DNA of 64,000 bases, taken from NCBI RefSeq assembly GCF_002214505.1, contig NZ_CP015103.1, forward strand, positions 1,240,001 through 1,304,000, read 5' to 3'. The position numbers were made by a program, and so were the translations under genes. This DNA is from Thermococcus siculi (lineage in GTDB: Archaea > Methanobacteriota_B > Thermococci > Thermococcales > Thermococcaceae). Positions 35,011 through 44,560 of the stretch are shown here, piece after piece. How positions within the stretch are numbered: the stretch's first letter is position 1; each line of letters begins with the position of its first letter. Under the pieces are notes generated by a model. The model saw only the letters and a list, made by a program, of their open reading frames with translations, had not been told where the DNA came from and ran no database searches.

Positions 35011-36339
35011 TTAACGGGCCGCCCCAAGAATATCCCCCAAATCCCAGGCCAGATAGCCTTTCTTCCTGAGCTTTTCCTTTCCCTCCACGCTCCTGGCTAT
35101 GATACCCAGCCTGACGTTCCCGGCGGAGCGAACCTTTTCGGCCTTCGCCTCAAGCTTCCGGAGAACCCTTAGAGCGTCCCCCTCGCTCAAATCCCTCCAC
35201 TTGACTTCTATGAGAGCAGCTCCACTCTTTCCGAGGGCAACGATGTCTATCTCCTCTCCCCTGTACCACCACCTGCCGAGGCTCTTGAACTCTATTGGCC
35301 GGAAGAGCGTTAGGAACTCCCTCGCCAGCTCCTCGAAGCGGGTGGAATAGACCTTGTAAAGGTTATCAAACCTCGCTGTCCTGGAGCTTATCTCGGCCAT
35401 CTGAGGGTAAGTCAGGGTAAACCACGTGAGGAGCATCGGGTCTTTGATGCGGTAGAGGCTCACCTTCCTGCTCCCAAGGACAGGACTTTCCCGCTCAACG
35501 AAGCCCAGCTTCATCAGCGTTTCAACGTAGGGGTAAACGCTCCTCGCGGGTAGGCCAACGAAGTTAGCTATCCTCTCAAGCCTCCTGTTGCCCTCGGCTA
35601 TCGCCCTCAGTATCGAGAAGTACGTCTTCAGCTCCCTCAGCTCCTCACCAAGGAGGACGTATGTCTCGTCGTAGAAAAAGCCGTAGTCGCTCAGGAACTC
35701 CTCCCTTAGGAACTCCTCGATGCTGTCGTATCTGCTCGCGAGCCTTAAGTACGATGGAATCCCCCCGACGAGCATGTAAGCCCTTATCCCAAACTCCTTG
35801 TTGGAGAAGAACTCCAGGGCGTTTGGATAATCGAAGGGCCTGAGGTTCATGCTCCTCGTCCTTCTACCGTAGAGGGGCGAGGCATAGCTCAGCACATCAT
35901 CCCACATCATTCCAAGGAGGGAGCCAGAGAGCACGAGCATGACGCTTTTCTCGCTTAGGATGTTATCCCAAACCCTCTGGAGGTCGCTCAGTATCTTTCT
36001 ATCAGACCTTATGGCGTAGGTGAACTCGTCAAGGACAATCAAGCAGTCGTCAGCTTTCTCCGCTAGGTACCTTAAAAGGTCAAGCCAGTCGTCCGTCTTC
36101 AGCTTTCTAACGAAGTCATCACTGAGAAAATCCGCCATAGCCTCCCTGAACTCTCGCATCTGGACTTCCTTGACCGCCTCGGGGAAAGTGAAAAAGAAGG
36201 TCCTCTTGCCCTTGGAGAACTCCCTTAATAGGCGGGTCTTTCCAACTCTCCTCCTGCCGTAGAGGACGACGAAGGACGGCCTGTTTCCCCACTCATTCTG
36301 AAGAATCCTCATTTCCCTCTCGCGGTCTATGAATTGCAT
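35011..36339 (-). CDS. Archaeal ATPase (PF01637/DUF234 type)
   Basis: A 442-residue AAA-like ATPase. It opens FIDREREMRILQNEW, the usual start of this family. Walker A is LYGRRRVGKTRLLREF (about residues 28-42) and Walker B CLIVLDEFTYA. LVLSGSLLGMM is the sensor 1 region. A winged helix (RRLERIANFVGLPARSVYPYVETLMKLGFVERE) precedes the DUF234-like C-terminal nuclease fold (YRGEEIDIVALGKSGAALIEVKWRDLSEGDA; D-x(n)-E-x-K). The start follows GGTGAT, with a TATA element near 36350-36358. It is a different family from the ATPase at 32441, though both are nuclease-tailed. Confidence 0.88.
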   Translation of the reverse strand: MQFIDREREMRILQNEWGNRPSFVVLYGRRRVGKTRLLREFSKGKRTFFFTFPEAVKEVQMREFREAMADFLSDDFVRKLKTDDWLDLLRYLAEKADDCLIVLDEFTYAIRSDRKILSDLQRVWDNILSEKSVMLVLSGSLLGMMWDDVLSYASPLYGRRTRSMNLRPFDYPNALEFFSNKEFGIRAYMLVGGIPSYLRLASRYDSIEEFLREEFLSDYGFFYDETYVLLGEELRELKTYFSILRAIAEGNRRLERIANFVGLPARSVYPYVETLMKLGFVERESPVLGSRKVSLYRIKDPMLLTWFTLTYPQMAEISSRTARFDNLYKVYSTRFEELAREFLTLFRPIEFKSLGRWWYRGEEIDIVALGKSGAALIEVKWRDLSEGDALRVLRKLEAKAEKVRSAGNVRLGIIARSVEGKEKLRKKGYLAWDLGDILGAAR

Positions 36340-36471
36340 CTAATCACCATTATATATAATTGTGTTTAGATATAAATGAGTTTCGATCATTGATGGATGA
36401 CCACTGCTCCCAACGAAAGGCAAACCCTGGAAAGGCAACTTGAGAGAAAAAGAAGTGGCAAAAGACAAAAA

Positions 36472-37419
36472 TTACACCTTAATACCTCCCATTACAAGGG
36501 CCATAACAGCTTTCTGTGCGTGGAGCCTGTTCTCGGCCTCGTCGAAGACGACGCTGTTCGGAGAATCAACGACGTCGTCCGTAACCTCCTCGCCCCTATG
36601 GGCTGGGAGGCAGTGCATGAAGATGTGGTCAGGCTTGGCGTGCTTGACGAGATCCCTGTTGACCTGGAAAGGCTGGAATATCTTTCTTCTCTGTTCTGCC
36701 TCGGCCTCCTGTCCCATGCTCGCCCAGACGTCGGTGTAGATGACGTCGGCGTCCTTGACGGCCTTGACCGGGTCGTGGAGAAGCTCGAAGCTTCCGCCGC
36801 TCTCGGCCGCGTTCTGCTCGGCCCACTTGATGACCTTTGGATCAGGCTCATAGCCTTCTGGCGTTGCAACGACCACGTTGGCTCCGAGCTTGGTTCCGGC
36901 TATCATGAGGGAGTGGGCGACGTTGTTTCCGTCTCCAACGTAGACTATCTTAAGGCCGGCTATTCTTCCCTTCTTCTCGAGAATGGTCTGGTAGTCGGCG
37001 AGGGCTTGGCAGGGGTGTGAGAAGTCGGAGAGGCCGTTTATGACCGGGACGCTCGCGTACTTGGCGAGATCCTCAACGTCCTTGTGGGCGTAGACCCTTG
37101 CCATAATCCCGTCAACGTATCTGCTGAGGACGCGGGCGGTGTCGGCTATTGTCTCACCGCGCCTGAGCTGAAGGTCCTGGGCGTTGAGATAGAGGCCGTA
37201 GCCGCCGAGCTGGTAGATTCCAACCTCGAAGGAAATCCTGGTTCTCGTTGAGGGTTTTTGGAAAATCATGGCGAGGGTCTTGCCCTCGAGAACGCGGTGT
37301 GGTTTCCCGATCTTGTTCCAGATCTTCATCATCTCGGCCGTCTTGAGAATAGTCTCAAGCTCCTCCCTCGTGAAGTCCTGAAGGCAGAGAACATCCCTTC
37401 CTGCGAGGCTAACCACCAT
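36472..37419 (-). CDS. argF: Ornithine carbamoyltransferase
   Basis: Forms citrulline from ornithine and carbamoyl phosphate. The 315-residue protein has the carbamoyl phosphate motif FQKPSTRTRISFEVG, the HPCQALADYQT motif, the ornithine-side DVWASMGQE, and the catalytic HCLPAHRGEEV. ATG 37419 follows GGTGATG and is preferred to the ATG three codons upstream. No other arginine gene is nearby. Confidence 0.97.
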   Translation of the reverse strand: MVVSLAGRDVLCLQDFTREELETILKTAEMMKIWNKIGKPHRVLEGKTLAMIFQKPSTRTRISFEVGIYQLGGYGLYLNAQDLQLRRGETIADTARVLSRYVDGIMARVYAHKDVEDLAKYASVPVINGLSDFSHPCQALADYQTILEKKGRIAGLKIVYVGDGNNVAHSLMIAGTKLGANVVVATPEGYEPDPKVIKWAEQNAAESGGSFELLHDPVKAVKDADVIYTDVWASMGQEAEAEQRRKIFQPFQVNRDLVKHAKPDHIFMHCLPAHRGEEVTDDVVDSPNSVVFDEAENRLHAQKAVMALVMGGIKV

Positions 37420-37650
37420 GTGCATCACCGTCTAAAGCTGGGGAGCGAATTTAATAACCCTTTCGTCGGGTGAAGGGGCCTTGGGCTGAAATCTTTTGAG
37501 CATTGGTTCATGGAAGCTTTCTAAACGTAATGTGCACTTGGGTTGTACCCTTTGGGATTTATTTCAACTTTTCCGTGCTATATTTTTATGGTCGTGGGTG
37601 AAAAACCTTTTATAATATTAAAATTGCATTTATTTTTGAGGCGATATATG

Positions 37651-38172
37651 ATGGCAGATTTGAAAAATGCAAAGATGCTCGGTGGCATCGGTGCAATACT
37701 GAGCTTCATACCCGGTCTGTCGATAGTGGGCTTTATACTGAAGCTCTTTGCCGTTAAAAACATCGCCGAGGCCACCGGTAGGGGCGAGATATTCAGCAAG
37801 TACCTGTGGTCGGCGATACTGTGGATAATCTCGAGCCTGATACTCGTTGGCACGATGTGGGGCTCAATGCTCGGGGCGTCGCAGTCTCCGGAGTTTGGCC
37901 TGGGAATGATGGGCGTTGGTGGGGTGATAGCGGTAATCCTCATGATCGTTGGCGTCTGGTTTATGAAGCAGAGCTACGACATGATTTCGGAGGAGACCGG
38001 GGTTGGTACGTTTCACACGGTTGCACTGCTCTACTTCGTTGGCGCGATACTCATGATAGTCCTGATTGGCGGCCTGCTGATACTTGTGGCGGCAATACTT
38101 GAGATAGTCGCTTACTTCTCGCTCCCGGACGAGCTTGAGACGAAAGCCGAAGAGCCGGTTCCCGTCGAGTGA
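37651..38172 (+). CDS. DUF996-like membrane protein (paralogue 1)
   Basis: A 173-residue membrane protein with about four hydrophobic segments. It opens ADLKNAKMLGGIGAILSFIPGLSIVGFILKLFAVKNIAEATGR; the middle has ILMIVGVWFMKQSYDMISEETGVGTFHTVALLYFVGAILMI. A TATA box (ttttataat, about 37606-37614) and GAGGCGAT precede tandem ATG codons (37648, 37651). The next gene is a clear paralogue. Function unknown. Confidence 0.83.
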   Translation: MADLKNAKMLGGIGAILSFIPGLSIVGFILKLFAVKNIAEATGRGEIFSKYLWSAILWIISSLILVGTMWGSMLGASQSPEFGLGMMGVGGVIAVILMIVGVWFMKQSYDMISEETGVGTFHTVALLYFVGAILMIVLIGGLLILVAAILEIVAYFSLPDELETKAEEPVPVE

Positions 38173-38274
38173 GGTTCCGTTTCATTCCCATACATTTTTG
38201 ATCTTCGTCGTATTGACGAGGTGCCTCAGTAACATTTATAACCCTTAATGAATTTCTTAGTATGGTGATGTACA

Positions 38275-39012
38275 ATGGCAGGTCTGAAAACCGCCAGAAC
38301 TTGGGGCGGCATTGGAGCTATTTTTAGCCTGTTTTATGTGACGTACTTGATAGGTTTTATACTGAAGCTCTTTGCAGTAAAGGAAATAGCCGAAGTGACT
38401 AAAAATGCCCGCATATTCAAGGACTACATCTGGGCCGCCATCCTCAACATAATCGCCGGCCTGATACTATCCTGGGCGTTCTACGACATGTGGGCGAAGA
38501 TACCCGACCTTGTCCACACCCCCGAAAAACTCGACGAGCTAATATCAGCCTTTGGAATGTGGACTTTCATCGCAGTGCTCATAATGATCGTCGGTGTGTG
38601 GTTCATGAAGAAGAGCTACGACGCCATATCCAGGGAGACAGGCGTCAAAACGTTCCACACCGCGGCACTGTTCTACCTCATCGGCGCGGTTCTGTCGCTG
38701 TTCCTCATAGGGTACTTCTTCATCCTCGTGGGAGTTTTCCTTGAGATACTGGCTTTCTTCGGCCTTCCTGAGGAGCTCCCGGGAGAGGTTCCAAAGGCGG
38801 CTGAGGTTCCACCGAAGGAACCCCAGGAAGAGGCCCCGGAGAAGGCACCTGAAGAGGCCGCCAAGCCCGCCGAAGCCGCCGAGACCACTGGGACACCAGA
38901 GTCCACTGAGAGCGAGGTAACCACCCCCGAAGAACCTGAGAAGACTGCCGAGGAGGCAGCTGGAGAGGAGCCAAAGCCCGAGCCGGCCCAGCCAGAGCAG
39001 CCCGGCTCATGA
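38275..39012 (+). CDS. DUF996-like membrane protein with acidic Pro/Glu tail (paralogue 2)
   Basis: A 245-residue paralogue of the preceding gene. The first 165 residues share IGFILKLFAVKEIAEVTKNARIF and IMIVGVWFMKKSYDAISRETGVKTFHTAALFYLIGAVL. The difference is a tail of about 80 residues made mainly of Glu, Pro, Ala and Thr, likely disordered and cytoplasmic or surface exposed. It has its own TATA (catttataac, about 38232-38241) and GGTGATG. The pair probably arose by tandem duplication followed by growth of the tail. Confidence 0.83.
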   Translation: MAGLKTARTWGGIGAIFSLFYVTYLIGFILKLFAVKEIAEVTKNARIFKDYIWAAILNIIAGLILSWAFYDMWAKIPDLVHTPEKLDELISAFGMWTFIAVLIMIVGVWFMKKSYDAISRETGVKTFHTAALFYLIGAVLSLFLIGYFFILVGVFLEILAFFGLPEELPGEVPKAAEVPPKEPQEEAPEKAPEEAAKPAEAAETTGTPESTESEVTTPEEPEKTAEEAAGEEPKPEPAQPEQPGS

Positions 39013-39067
39013 TTTTATCTTTTTCCCTTCCAGTAAACCTAATAAACTCTGTGCTCTTTTTTATCCG

Positions 39068-39826
39068 GTGGCGCCTGTGGTGGATGGAATAAGGGTCACT
39101 CTCGTCAATTATACAAAAAAACCGCTCGAGACTGTCACTTGGGCGGCGCTCATAAGCTACTGGGAAGGCTGGGAGACGGAAGCCTTCGAGCGGATGAGCG
39201 AAAAGGACGTCGAGATGCATCTGCCAAGGGTTCTCGGCTACGGACACGAGTCCATTCTGGAGCACGCGACGCTCACATTCGCGATTGAGGGTTGTTCTCG
39301 CGTTTGCAGTCATCAACTTGTAAGGCACCGGCTGGCAAGCTATACCCAGCAGAGCCAGCGCTACATTGTGCTTAACCCAGAGGACGTCGAGGAGACCTTC
39401 GTTATTCCTGACGGAATAAAAGACGACCCCGAACTGCTTGAGGAATGGAAGGGGCTTATGAGGAAATCAATTGAACTCTATAAAAAGAGCATCGAACGCG
39501 GCCATCACCAGGAGGACGCGCGCTTCATCCTTCCGCAGGCGGTCAGAACGAAGATCGTCGTGACGATGAACCTCCGCGAGCTGAAGCACTTCCTCGGCCT
39601 TAGGGCCTGCGAGAGAGCACAGTGGGAGATACGAGAAGTAGCGTGGAAGATGCTCGAGGAGATCGCCAAGAACGATGAACTGAGGCCAATAATCAAGTGG
39701 GCGAAGCTCGGGCCGCGCTGTATCCAGCTCGGTTACTGTCCAGAGGGCGAACTGATGCCCCCCGGCTGCTGGAAGAGGACGAAGGAGAAGTGGAAGTCGC
39801 TCGCCGGTTCTAAACCAACGGTTTAA
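39068..39826 (+). CDS. thyX: FAD-dependent thymidylate synthase
   Basis: ThyX makes dTMP from dUMP using FAD and methylenetetrahydrofolate or a pterin analogue. The signature RHRLASYTQQSQR (R-H-R-x-x-S-x(4)-S-x-R) is intact, and LRELKHFLGLRACERAQWEIREVA is the second FAD/dUMP helix. The start is uncertain: GTG 39068, 39077 and 39080 are all in frame. The TATA near 39040-39046 favours 39068 as a leaderless start, giving 252 residues. Confidence 0.94.
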   Translation: MAPVVDGIRVTLVNYTKKPLETVTWAALISYWEGWETEAFERMSEKDVEMHLPRVLGYGHESILEHATLTFAIEGCSRVCSHQLVRHRLASYTQQSQRYIVLNPEDVEETFVIPDGIKDDPELLEEWKGLMRKSIELYKKSIERGHHQEDARFILPQAVRTKIVVTMNLRELKHFLGLRACERAQWEIREVAWKMLEEIAKNDELRPIIKWAKLGPRCIQLGYCPEGELMPPGCWKRTKEKWKSLAGSKPTV

Positions 39827-39874
39827 GAAACGCTTTTTTAAGGTTTCTTTCTTCTGAACCGTGGGTGAGTAAAC

Positions 39875-40570
39875 GTGAAAACGAGAAGCTGGGAAGTTTC
39901 AATCTCGCATCCGTGGGAAAGCCTCCAGGTAATCCTCAGCGAGCCGGAAAAGACCCTCCCGTTCTTCCCGTACTTCGAGAGCATAGATGGAGACACCGCC
40001 CGTTTCAAGGTTCCGCGCTTTATCTTTAACTTCGGCTACGAGTTCAAGCTCGCCGTGGGCTTCCAGGGGAGAAAGGCGGTCTACACCTTCACCGGCGATA
40101 AGGGCATACTGACCATAACCTTCGAGATGACTGGAGACAGACTTCGCGTTACAGCGAGCTGGGCCGGCTTCGGAGAGGCCCTCATGGGCAAGCCCCTCGA
40201 GAACTTCGCCCGGGGGATCGCGGAGGCTATACGGGACTTCTGCGATGCCCAAGCCACCTGCCCGGTTGCCGAACTTAAAGGGGATGAAGGCGTCGTTGAG
40301 CGCATAACGCCAGAAACGGCCCCGGCATTGATAAAGCGCATAGCCTGGGAGTTGAAGGGAAAGGACTTCGTGGTTGAAGGCACGGCGGAGGACGGGACGT
40401 TCCTCTCGGTAACGGTCAGGGGCGGGAAGCTGCTTCGGCTCGATGTCAGAGACGCGGGCGGCAGGAAAAGCACAATAGAGGCGGACGTTCCCCTCCTGGA
40501 ACTCGGAAACGAGATCTTCGAGGGGCTTCCACTGGATAAGGAATTCAGAATAAAGGTGAGGGAGATCTAG
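39875..40570 (+). CDS. Hypothetical protein, possible START-like fold
   Basis: A 231-residue soluble protein. The N-terminal half (SWEVSISHPWESLQVILSEPEKTLPFFPYFESIDGD, then beta strands RFKVPRFIFNFGYEFKLAVGFQGRKAVYTFTG) looks like a helix-grip SRPBCC domain. The C-terminal half could be a second smaller beta domain. I cannot name a family. The start follows GGGTGAG. It converges tail to tail with the HIT gene, two bases apart. Confidence 0.7.
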   Translation: MKTRSWEVSISHPWESLQVILSEPEKTLPFFPYFESIDGDTARFKVPRFIFNFGYEFKLAVGFQGRKAVYTFTGDKGILTITFEMTGDRLRVTASWAGFGEALMGKPLENFARGIAEAIRDFCDAQATCPVAELKGDEGVVERITPETAPALIKRIAWELKGKDFVVEGTAEDGTFLSVTVRGGKLLRLDVRDAGGRKSTIEADVPLLELGNEIFEGLPLDKEFRIKVREI

Positions 40571-40572
40571 CT

Positions 40573-41070
40573 TCAGAACCCTTCTTCCAGAACCTCTTCT
40601 ATCGCCTTTTTCAGCTCGTCGTAGGCTTCCTCGAGGGACTCGGGGATGACCTTGGTGTCCGCCAACACGGGCATGAAGTTGGTATCACCGTTCCAGCGCG
40701 GGACTATGTGAAGGTGAACGTGGTCGTCTATTCCAGCACCGGCAACTCTCCCCAGGTTCACGCCCATGTTGAAGCCGTCCGGATTCATCGCCTTCTTTAT
40801 TGCCCTTATCATGAGCTGGGAGAGCTTCATTATCTCCAAAAGCTCCTCATCGGTGAGGTCTTCCCACTTCCCTACGTGCCTGTAGGGGGCTATCATGACG
40901 TGGCCGGGGTTGTAGGGGTAGTTGTTCATGATTATGAAGCTGTGCTTCCCGCGGTAGAGGATGAGCCTCTCTCTGTCCCGGTTCTCCTTCGGGAAGTCGC
41001 AGAATATGCAGCCGTCGTGCTTGGGTGAGCGTATGTACTCGATTCTCCACGGTGCCCACAGGGTCTTCAA
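40573..41070 (-). CDS. HIT family nucleotide-binding protein
   Basis: Histidine-triad protein of 165 residues, acting on dinucleoside polyphosphates or nucleotide adducts. The motif DDHVHLHIVPRW (H-x-H-x-H) is in place, preceded by NYPYNPGHVMIAPYRHV. A CIFC pair near the N-terminus could bind zinc. It is longer than the Hint type and closer to Ap4A phosphorylase or hydrolase-like HITs. Confidence 0.92.
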   Translation of the reverse strand: MKTLWAPWRIEYIRSPKHDGCIFCDFPKENRDRERLILYRGKHSFIIMNNYPYNPGHVMIAPYRHVGKWEDLTDEELLEIMKLSQLMIRAIKKAMNPDGFNMGVNLGRVAGAGIDDHVHLHIVPRWNGDTNFMPVLADTKVIPESLEEAYDELKKAIEEVLEEGF

Positions 41071-41117
41071 GCTCTCACCTCCAGCGGGAGAAAAGCGGGG
41101 AGCTTAAAAAAGTTTGG

Positions 41118-42047
41118 TCATAGCTCGTAGCCCGCGAACATCAGGTAGAGGTAGAGTGCGTAGAGGAACAGGAAGTACGCTCCGATAGGCCTTCCCAGAC
41201 CGTGCGTCCTCCTCAGCGAGAGCACCATCGGAATCATAACCGCCAAGACGAGGATTATCGTTATGACCGAAGCCCCCGTTTGGAGCGGTCTTATCAGAGC
41301 GGCAACGCCGAGGACAACGAAGGCGTTCATGATGTCCGCCCCTATGACGTTCCCGATGCTTATTGTCCCGCGTTCCCTTATGGCGCCGTAGAGGGCGTTC
41401 GTCATCTCGGGAAGAGATGTTCCAATGGCCACTATAGTGGCCCCGATCACAAAATCCGATATCCCCATGGCCTCGGCAATATTTTTGCCTCCATAGACCA
41501 CCATCCTGGCGCCGAGGACCAGTATCAGGCCCAGGGCAAGGAGAATCGCGTAGTCTATGAGGGTGGCCTTTCCGGTCTCGTGTCCCTCCGCCTCTTCCCT
41601 CGCGTGCTTCTTGAGTAGCCATCTGAGGTAGAGAACGTAGCCTCCGAGGAGAATCAGCCCATCGAACCTTGATAGGGTTCCATCAATGGAGAGGACTATA
41701 ACCAGAGCTATCGAGACCAGCATCACCAGAGAGTTTTCATACGCTGCCCTCGTTGCCTTAAGGGGGCGGATCATCGCCGCCAGCCCGAGTATGAGCGCGA
41801 TGTTGGCGAATATGCTTCCGAGGACGTTTCCCAGGGCCATTCCGGTGAGTTCATGATAGCTCGCTATGGCGCTCGTTAGAAGCTCCGGGAGGGTGGTTGC
41901 GAGGCTTATTAGAACTATGCTTATGACGAGCGTCGAAACTCCCGCCTTCCTCGCGACCTCGACGATCTTGTCCGACAGCCTGTCACCGGAGGTTATCAGG
42001 AGTATTAGGCCGATGATTATTGCCCCAGTCCACAGCAGCCACTCCAT
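41118..42047 (-). CDS. Sodium/calcium exchanger family protein (CaCA)
   Basis: A 309-residue membrane protein with ten or so helices and the two inverted alpha repeats of the cation/Ca2+ superfamily: SIVLISLATTLPELLTSAIA with GNVLGSIFANIALILGL, and GATIVAIGTSLPEMTNALYG with GNVIGADIMNAFVVLGV. A charged loop of about 20 residues separates the halves. Ion preference is not settled by the sequence. A second start inside the N-terminal helix is not favoured. Confidence 0.93.
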   Translation of the reverse strand: MEWLLWTGAIIIGLILLITSGDRLSDKIVEVARKAGVSTLVISIVLISLATTLPELLTSAIASYHELTGMALGNVLGSIFANIALILGLAAMIRPLKATRAAYENSLVMLVSIALVIVLSIDGTLSRFDGLILLGGYVLYLRWLLKKHAREEAEGHETGKATLIDYAILLALGLILVLGARMVVYGGKNIAEAMGISDFVIGATIVAIGTSLPEMTNALYGAIRERGTISIGNVIGADIMNAFVVLGVAALIRPLQTGASVITIILVLAVMIPMVLSLRRTHGLGRPIGAYFLFLYALYLYLMFAGYEL

Positions 42048-42159
42048 CGTCTCGCCCCACTCTCGCTCAAAGGGGTTAGTTTAATAATCTTTTGGCGCAG
42101 TTCAGATACGTCCAACAAAACTTTTAACCCCGCCTCACTACTCACTCCAGGTGATAGAC

Positions 42160-43395
42160 ATGAAGCAGAGAAAGGGACTTCTGATAATCCTCGACGGCCT
42201 CGGCGACAGGCCGATTAAAGAGTTCGGCGGAAAGACCCCGCTCGAGTACGCTGAGACGCCGAACATGGACAAGCTGGCAAGGATGGGAATCCTCGGCCAG
42301 CAGGACCCGATAAAGCCCGGCCAGCCGGCCGGAAGCGACACGGCTCATCTCTCGATATTCGGCTACGACCCCTACAAGGTCTACCGCGGCAGGGGCTACC
42401 TTGAGGCCATGGGCGTTGGTCTCGACCTCAGTGAGGATGATCTGGCCTTCCGCGTCAACTTCGCCACCATCGAGAACGGCATCATAACCGACAGAAGGGC
42501 CGGAAGGATAAGCACCGAGGAGGCCCACGAGCTGGCCAAAGCCATTCAGGAGAACGTTAAGATTCCGGTGGAGTTCATCTTCGCCGGGGCGACCGGCCAC
42601 AGAGCGGTTCTCGTTCTCAAGGGCATGGCCAAAGGTTATCGCGTCGGCGAGAACGATCCGCACGAGGCGGGGAAGCCACCCCACGAGTTCACATGGGAGG
42701 ACGAGGAGAGCAAAAAGGTCGCCGAAATCCTCGAGGAGTTCGTGAGGCAGGCCCACGAGGTTCTGGAGAAGCACCCGATAAACGAGGCCAGGAGGAAGGA
42801 GGGCAAGCCCGTCGCCAACTACCTCCTCATCCGCGGAGCCGGAACCTACCCAGGCATACCGATGAAGTTCACCGAGCAGTGGAAGGTCAAAGCGGCGGGC
42901 GTCATAGCGGTCTCGCTCGTTAAGGGCGTTGCGAGGGCTATCGGCTTTGATGTTTACACTCCCGAGGGCGCCACCGGGGAGTACAACACCGACGAGATGG
43001 TGAAGGCCAGGAAGGTCGTTGAGTTACTCAAGGACTACGACTTCGTCTTCCTGCACTTCAAGCCGACGGATGCAGCCGGTCACGACAACAACCCGAAGCT
43101 CAAGGCCGAGATGATAGAGAAGGCCGACAGGATGATAGGCTACATCCTCGAGCACATCGACCTTGAGGACGTCGTCATAGCGATAACCGGCGACCACAGC
43201 ACGCCCTGCGAGGTCATGAACCACAGCGGCGACCCGGTTCCGGTGCTCATTGCGGGCGGCGGTGTCAGACCGGACGGCACAGAAAGCTTCGGTGAGCGCG
43301 AGTGCATGCGCGGCGGTCTCGGCAGGATAAAGGGTCACGACATAGTGCCGGTAATGATGGACGTCATGAACCGCTCGGAGAAGTTTGGGGCTTAA
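42160..43395 (+). CDS. apgM: 2,3-bisphosphoglycerate-independent phosphoglycerate mutase, archaeal type
   Basis: Interconverts 3- and 2-phosphoglycerate in glycolysis and gluconeogenesis. The 411-residue protein shows the alkaline phosphatase-like core: ILDGLGDRP (metal), GQPAGSDTAHLS with the phosphoryl-accepting Ser, HFKPTDAAGHDNNP and ITGDHSTPCEVMNHSGDPVP for the two-metal site. ATG 42160 follows GGTGAT; the GTG at 42151 is part of that site. Confidence 0.96.
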   Translation: MKQRKGLLIILDGLGDRPIKEFGGKTPLEYAETPNMDKLARMGILGQQDPIKPGQPAGSDTAHLSIFGYDPYKVYRGRGYLEAMGVGLDLSEDDLAFRVNFATIENGIITDRRAGRISTEEAHELAKAIQENVKIPVEFIFAGATGHRAVLVLKGMAKGYRVGENDPHEAGKPPHEFTWEDEESKKVAEILEEFVRQAHEVLEKHPINEARRKEGKPVANYLLIRGAGTYPGIPMKFTEQWKVKAAGVIAVSLVKGVARAIGFDVYTPEGATGEYNTDEMVKARKVVELLKDYDFVFLHFKPTDAAGHDNNPKLKAEMIEKADRMIGYILEHIDLEDVVIAITGDHSTPCEVMNHSGDPVPVLIAGGGVRPDGTESFGERECMRGGLGRIKGHDIVPVMMDVMNRSEKFGA

Positions 43396-43400
43396 ACTCT

Positions 43401-44162
43401 TTAACCCCTTATTTTTCCCTTCTCTAACCGAGGCGCGAACGTCTTTATTTCCCTATACTCCTCAAGGATTTCATCGTTTGGCTCCCTCACGCCCCGTCTC
43501 ACATACCAGGCCGGGTGGTGGAGGTAGATTGCCTCGAAGCCGAGTTTTGTTATGGCCCTTTCGGCTGTCCTTCCGATTGCAAAGATTGCCTTTGGTTTGA
43601 TAATCTCAATTTCTTCGGCCAGAAGCTCCAGCGCCCCATTGGGGACTCTACCCAGCCTGTTCTCTGGCGGATTGCACTTGACGACGTTGGTTATGTAAAC
43701 GAAGTCCGGATTGATGCCCAGAGAGAAGAGAACCTTTCTCAGGAGCATTCCGGAGACATCGCGGTAGAAGCATATCCCCGTCTTTCCGCAGCCTTTTCTT
43801 CCCGGGGCTTCTCCCACGATCATCACCCCGGAACCGGGCCAGCCGTTGGCAAAGGGTAGGCCCTCAAACTCTCCGACCTGGAGCTGGTAGCGGTGGTTTT
43901 CCTCCCCGCAGAAATAAGGGGGATTTTCCAGAAGCTTCTGGTAGAGCTTCTCAAGTCTCGCTCCAGTCGTCTCATCATCCTTTGAAACCACGAGAAACCG
44001 CTCCGAAGGGTTGTAAATCGTCCTCGCGTAGACTCCGTAGGTCGTCTCGTCGAGGAAAAGGAAGTCCTTCCAGTCCCCCAGAAAGAGCGGCATGACCTTA
44101 AGGTTCCGGGGGTTTACGTAGACGTCCCCTATCTTCTTGAGGCTCTCTAACCTCAGGAGCAT
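43401..44162 (-). CDS. Uracil-DNA glycosylase superfamily protein
   Basis: A 253-residue protein with a UDG-fold C-terminal domain: VMIVGEAPGRKG, ICFYRDVSGMLLRKVLFSLG, VYITNVVKCNPPENR and a family 4-like YLHHPAWYVRR. Cysteines in CGEENH, GCGKTGIC and VVKCNPP could form an iron-sulfur site as in families 4 and 5, though spacing is unusual. The first 85 residues (VYVNPRNLKVMPLFLGDWKDFLFLDETTYG) form an extra domain. ATG 44162 is chosen since a TATA (gctataaac on this strand) lies near 44185-44193. Confidence 0.82.
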   Translation of the reverse strand: MLLRLESLKKIGDVYVNPRNLKVMPLFLGDWKDFLFLDETTYGVYARTIYNPSERFLVVSKDDETTGARLEKLYQKLLENPPYFCGEENHRYQLQVGEFEGLPFANGWPGSGVMIVGEAPGRKGCGKTGICFYRDVSGMLLRKVLFSLGINPDFVYITNVVKCNPPENRLGRVPNGALELLAEEIEIIKPKAIFAIGRTAERAITKLGFEAIYLHHPAWYVRRGVREPNDEILEEYREIKTFAPRLEKGKIRG

Positions 44163-44277
44163 AATCGACAAGAGTCCGGCAGGTTTATAGCTTTGGCGGT
44201 TCGATTGAGAACCCGCCGGAAGTCTCCCTGCGTTAAACGTAAATACTTCCAGGAAACCTGTCCTGTGAGGGGTCGCG

Positions 44278-44490
44278 ATGAGAACGGACGATCTGAGCAG
44301 GCTCATAATATTCGTGGGACTTGTGGTACTGGGCGGGCTGTTCTTCTTCGGGTTCCTACTCTTCGCCTTGGTTTTTATAGCGATCGCCATAGTTCTGTTC
44401 CTCGGGTTCTACGCTTACATCCGCCTGAAGCTCTGGTGGAGAAAGAGGCACCCTCCAAAGGAACTCGAGAGTCCCGAGGACTACCTCTGA
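44278..44490 (+). CDS. Small membrane protein
   Basis: A 70-residue protein with two closely spaced hydrophobic stretches (LIIFVGLVVLGGLFFFGFLLFALVFIAIAIVLFLGFYAYI) and a charged cytoplasmic tail (KLWWRKRHPPKELESPEDYL). The GAGGGG before ATG 44278 and a TATA-like element near 44237-44246 support expression. Function unknown. Confidence 0.7.
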   Translation: MRTDDLSRLIIFVGLVVLGGLFFFGFLLFALVFIAIAIVLFLGFYAYIRLKLWWRKRHPPKELESPEDYL

Positions 44491-44560
44491 GGTTGTTCTG
44501 CTTCTTCCCGGCAAATGACATATAAACCTCGGGAGCGGATTAAATCCCCGTGGTGGTGGC

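Noticed and set aside
36340-36471. Mobile-element ends flanking the ATPase gene at 35011-36339
   Set aside because: Looked for terminal inverted or target repeats around the two ATPase genes and the broken gene between them; none found, so the accessory patch is not called a transposon.
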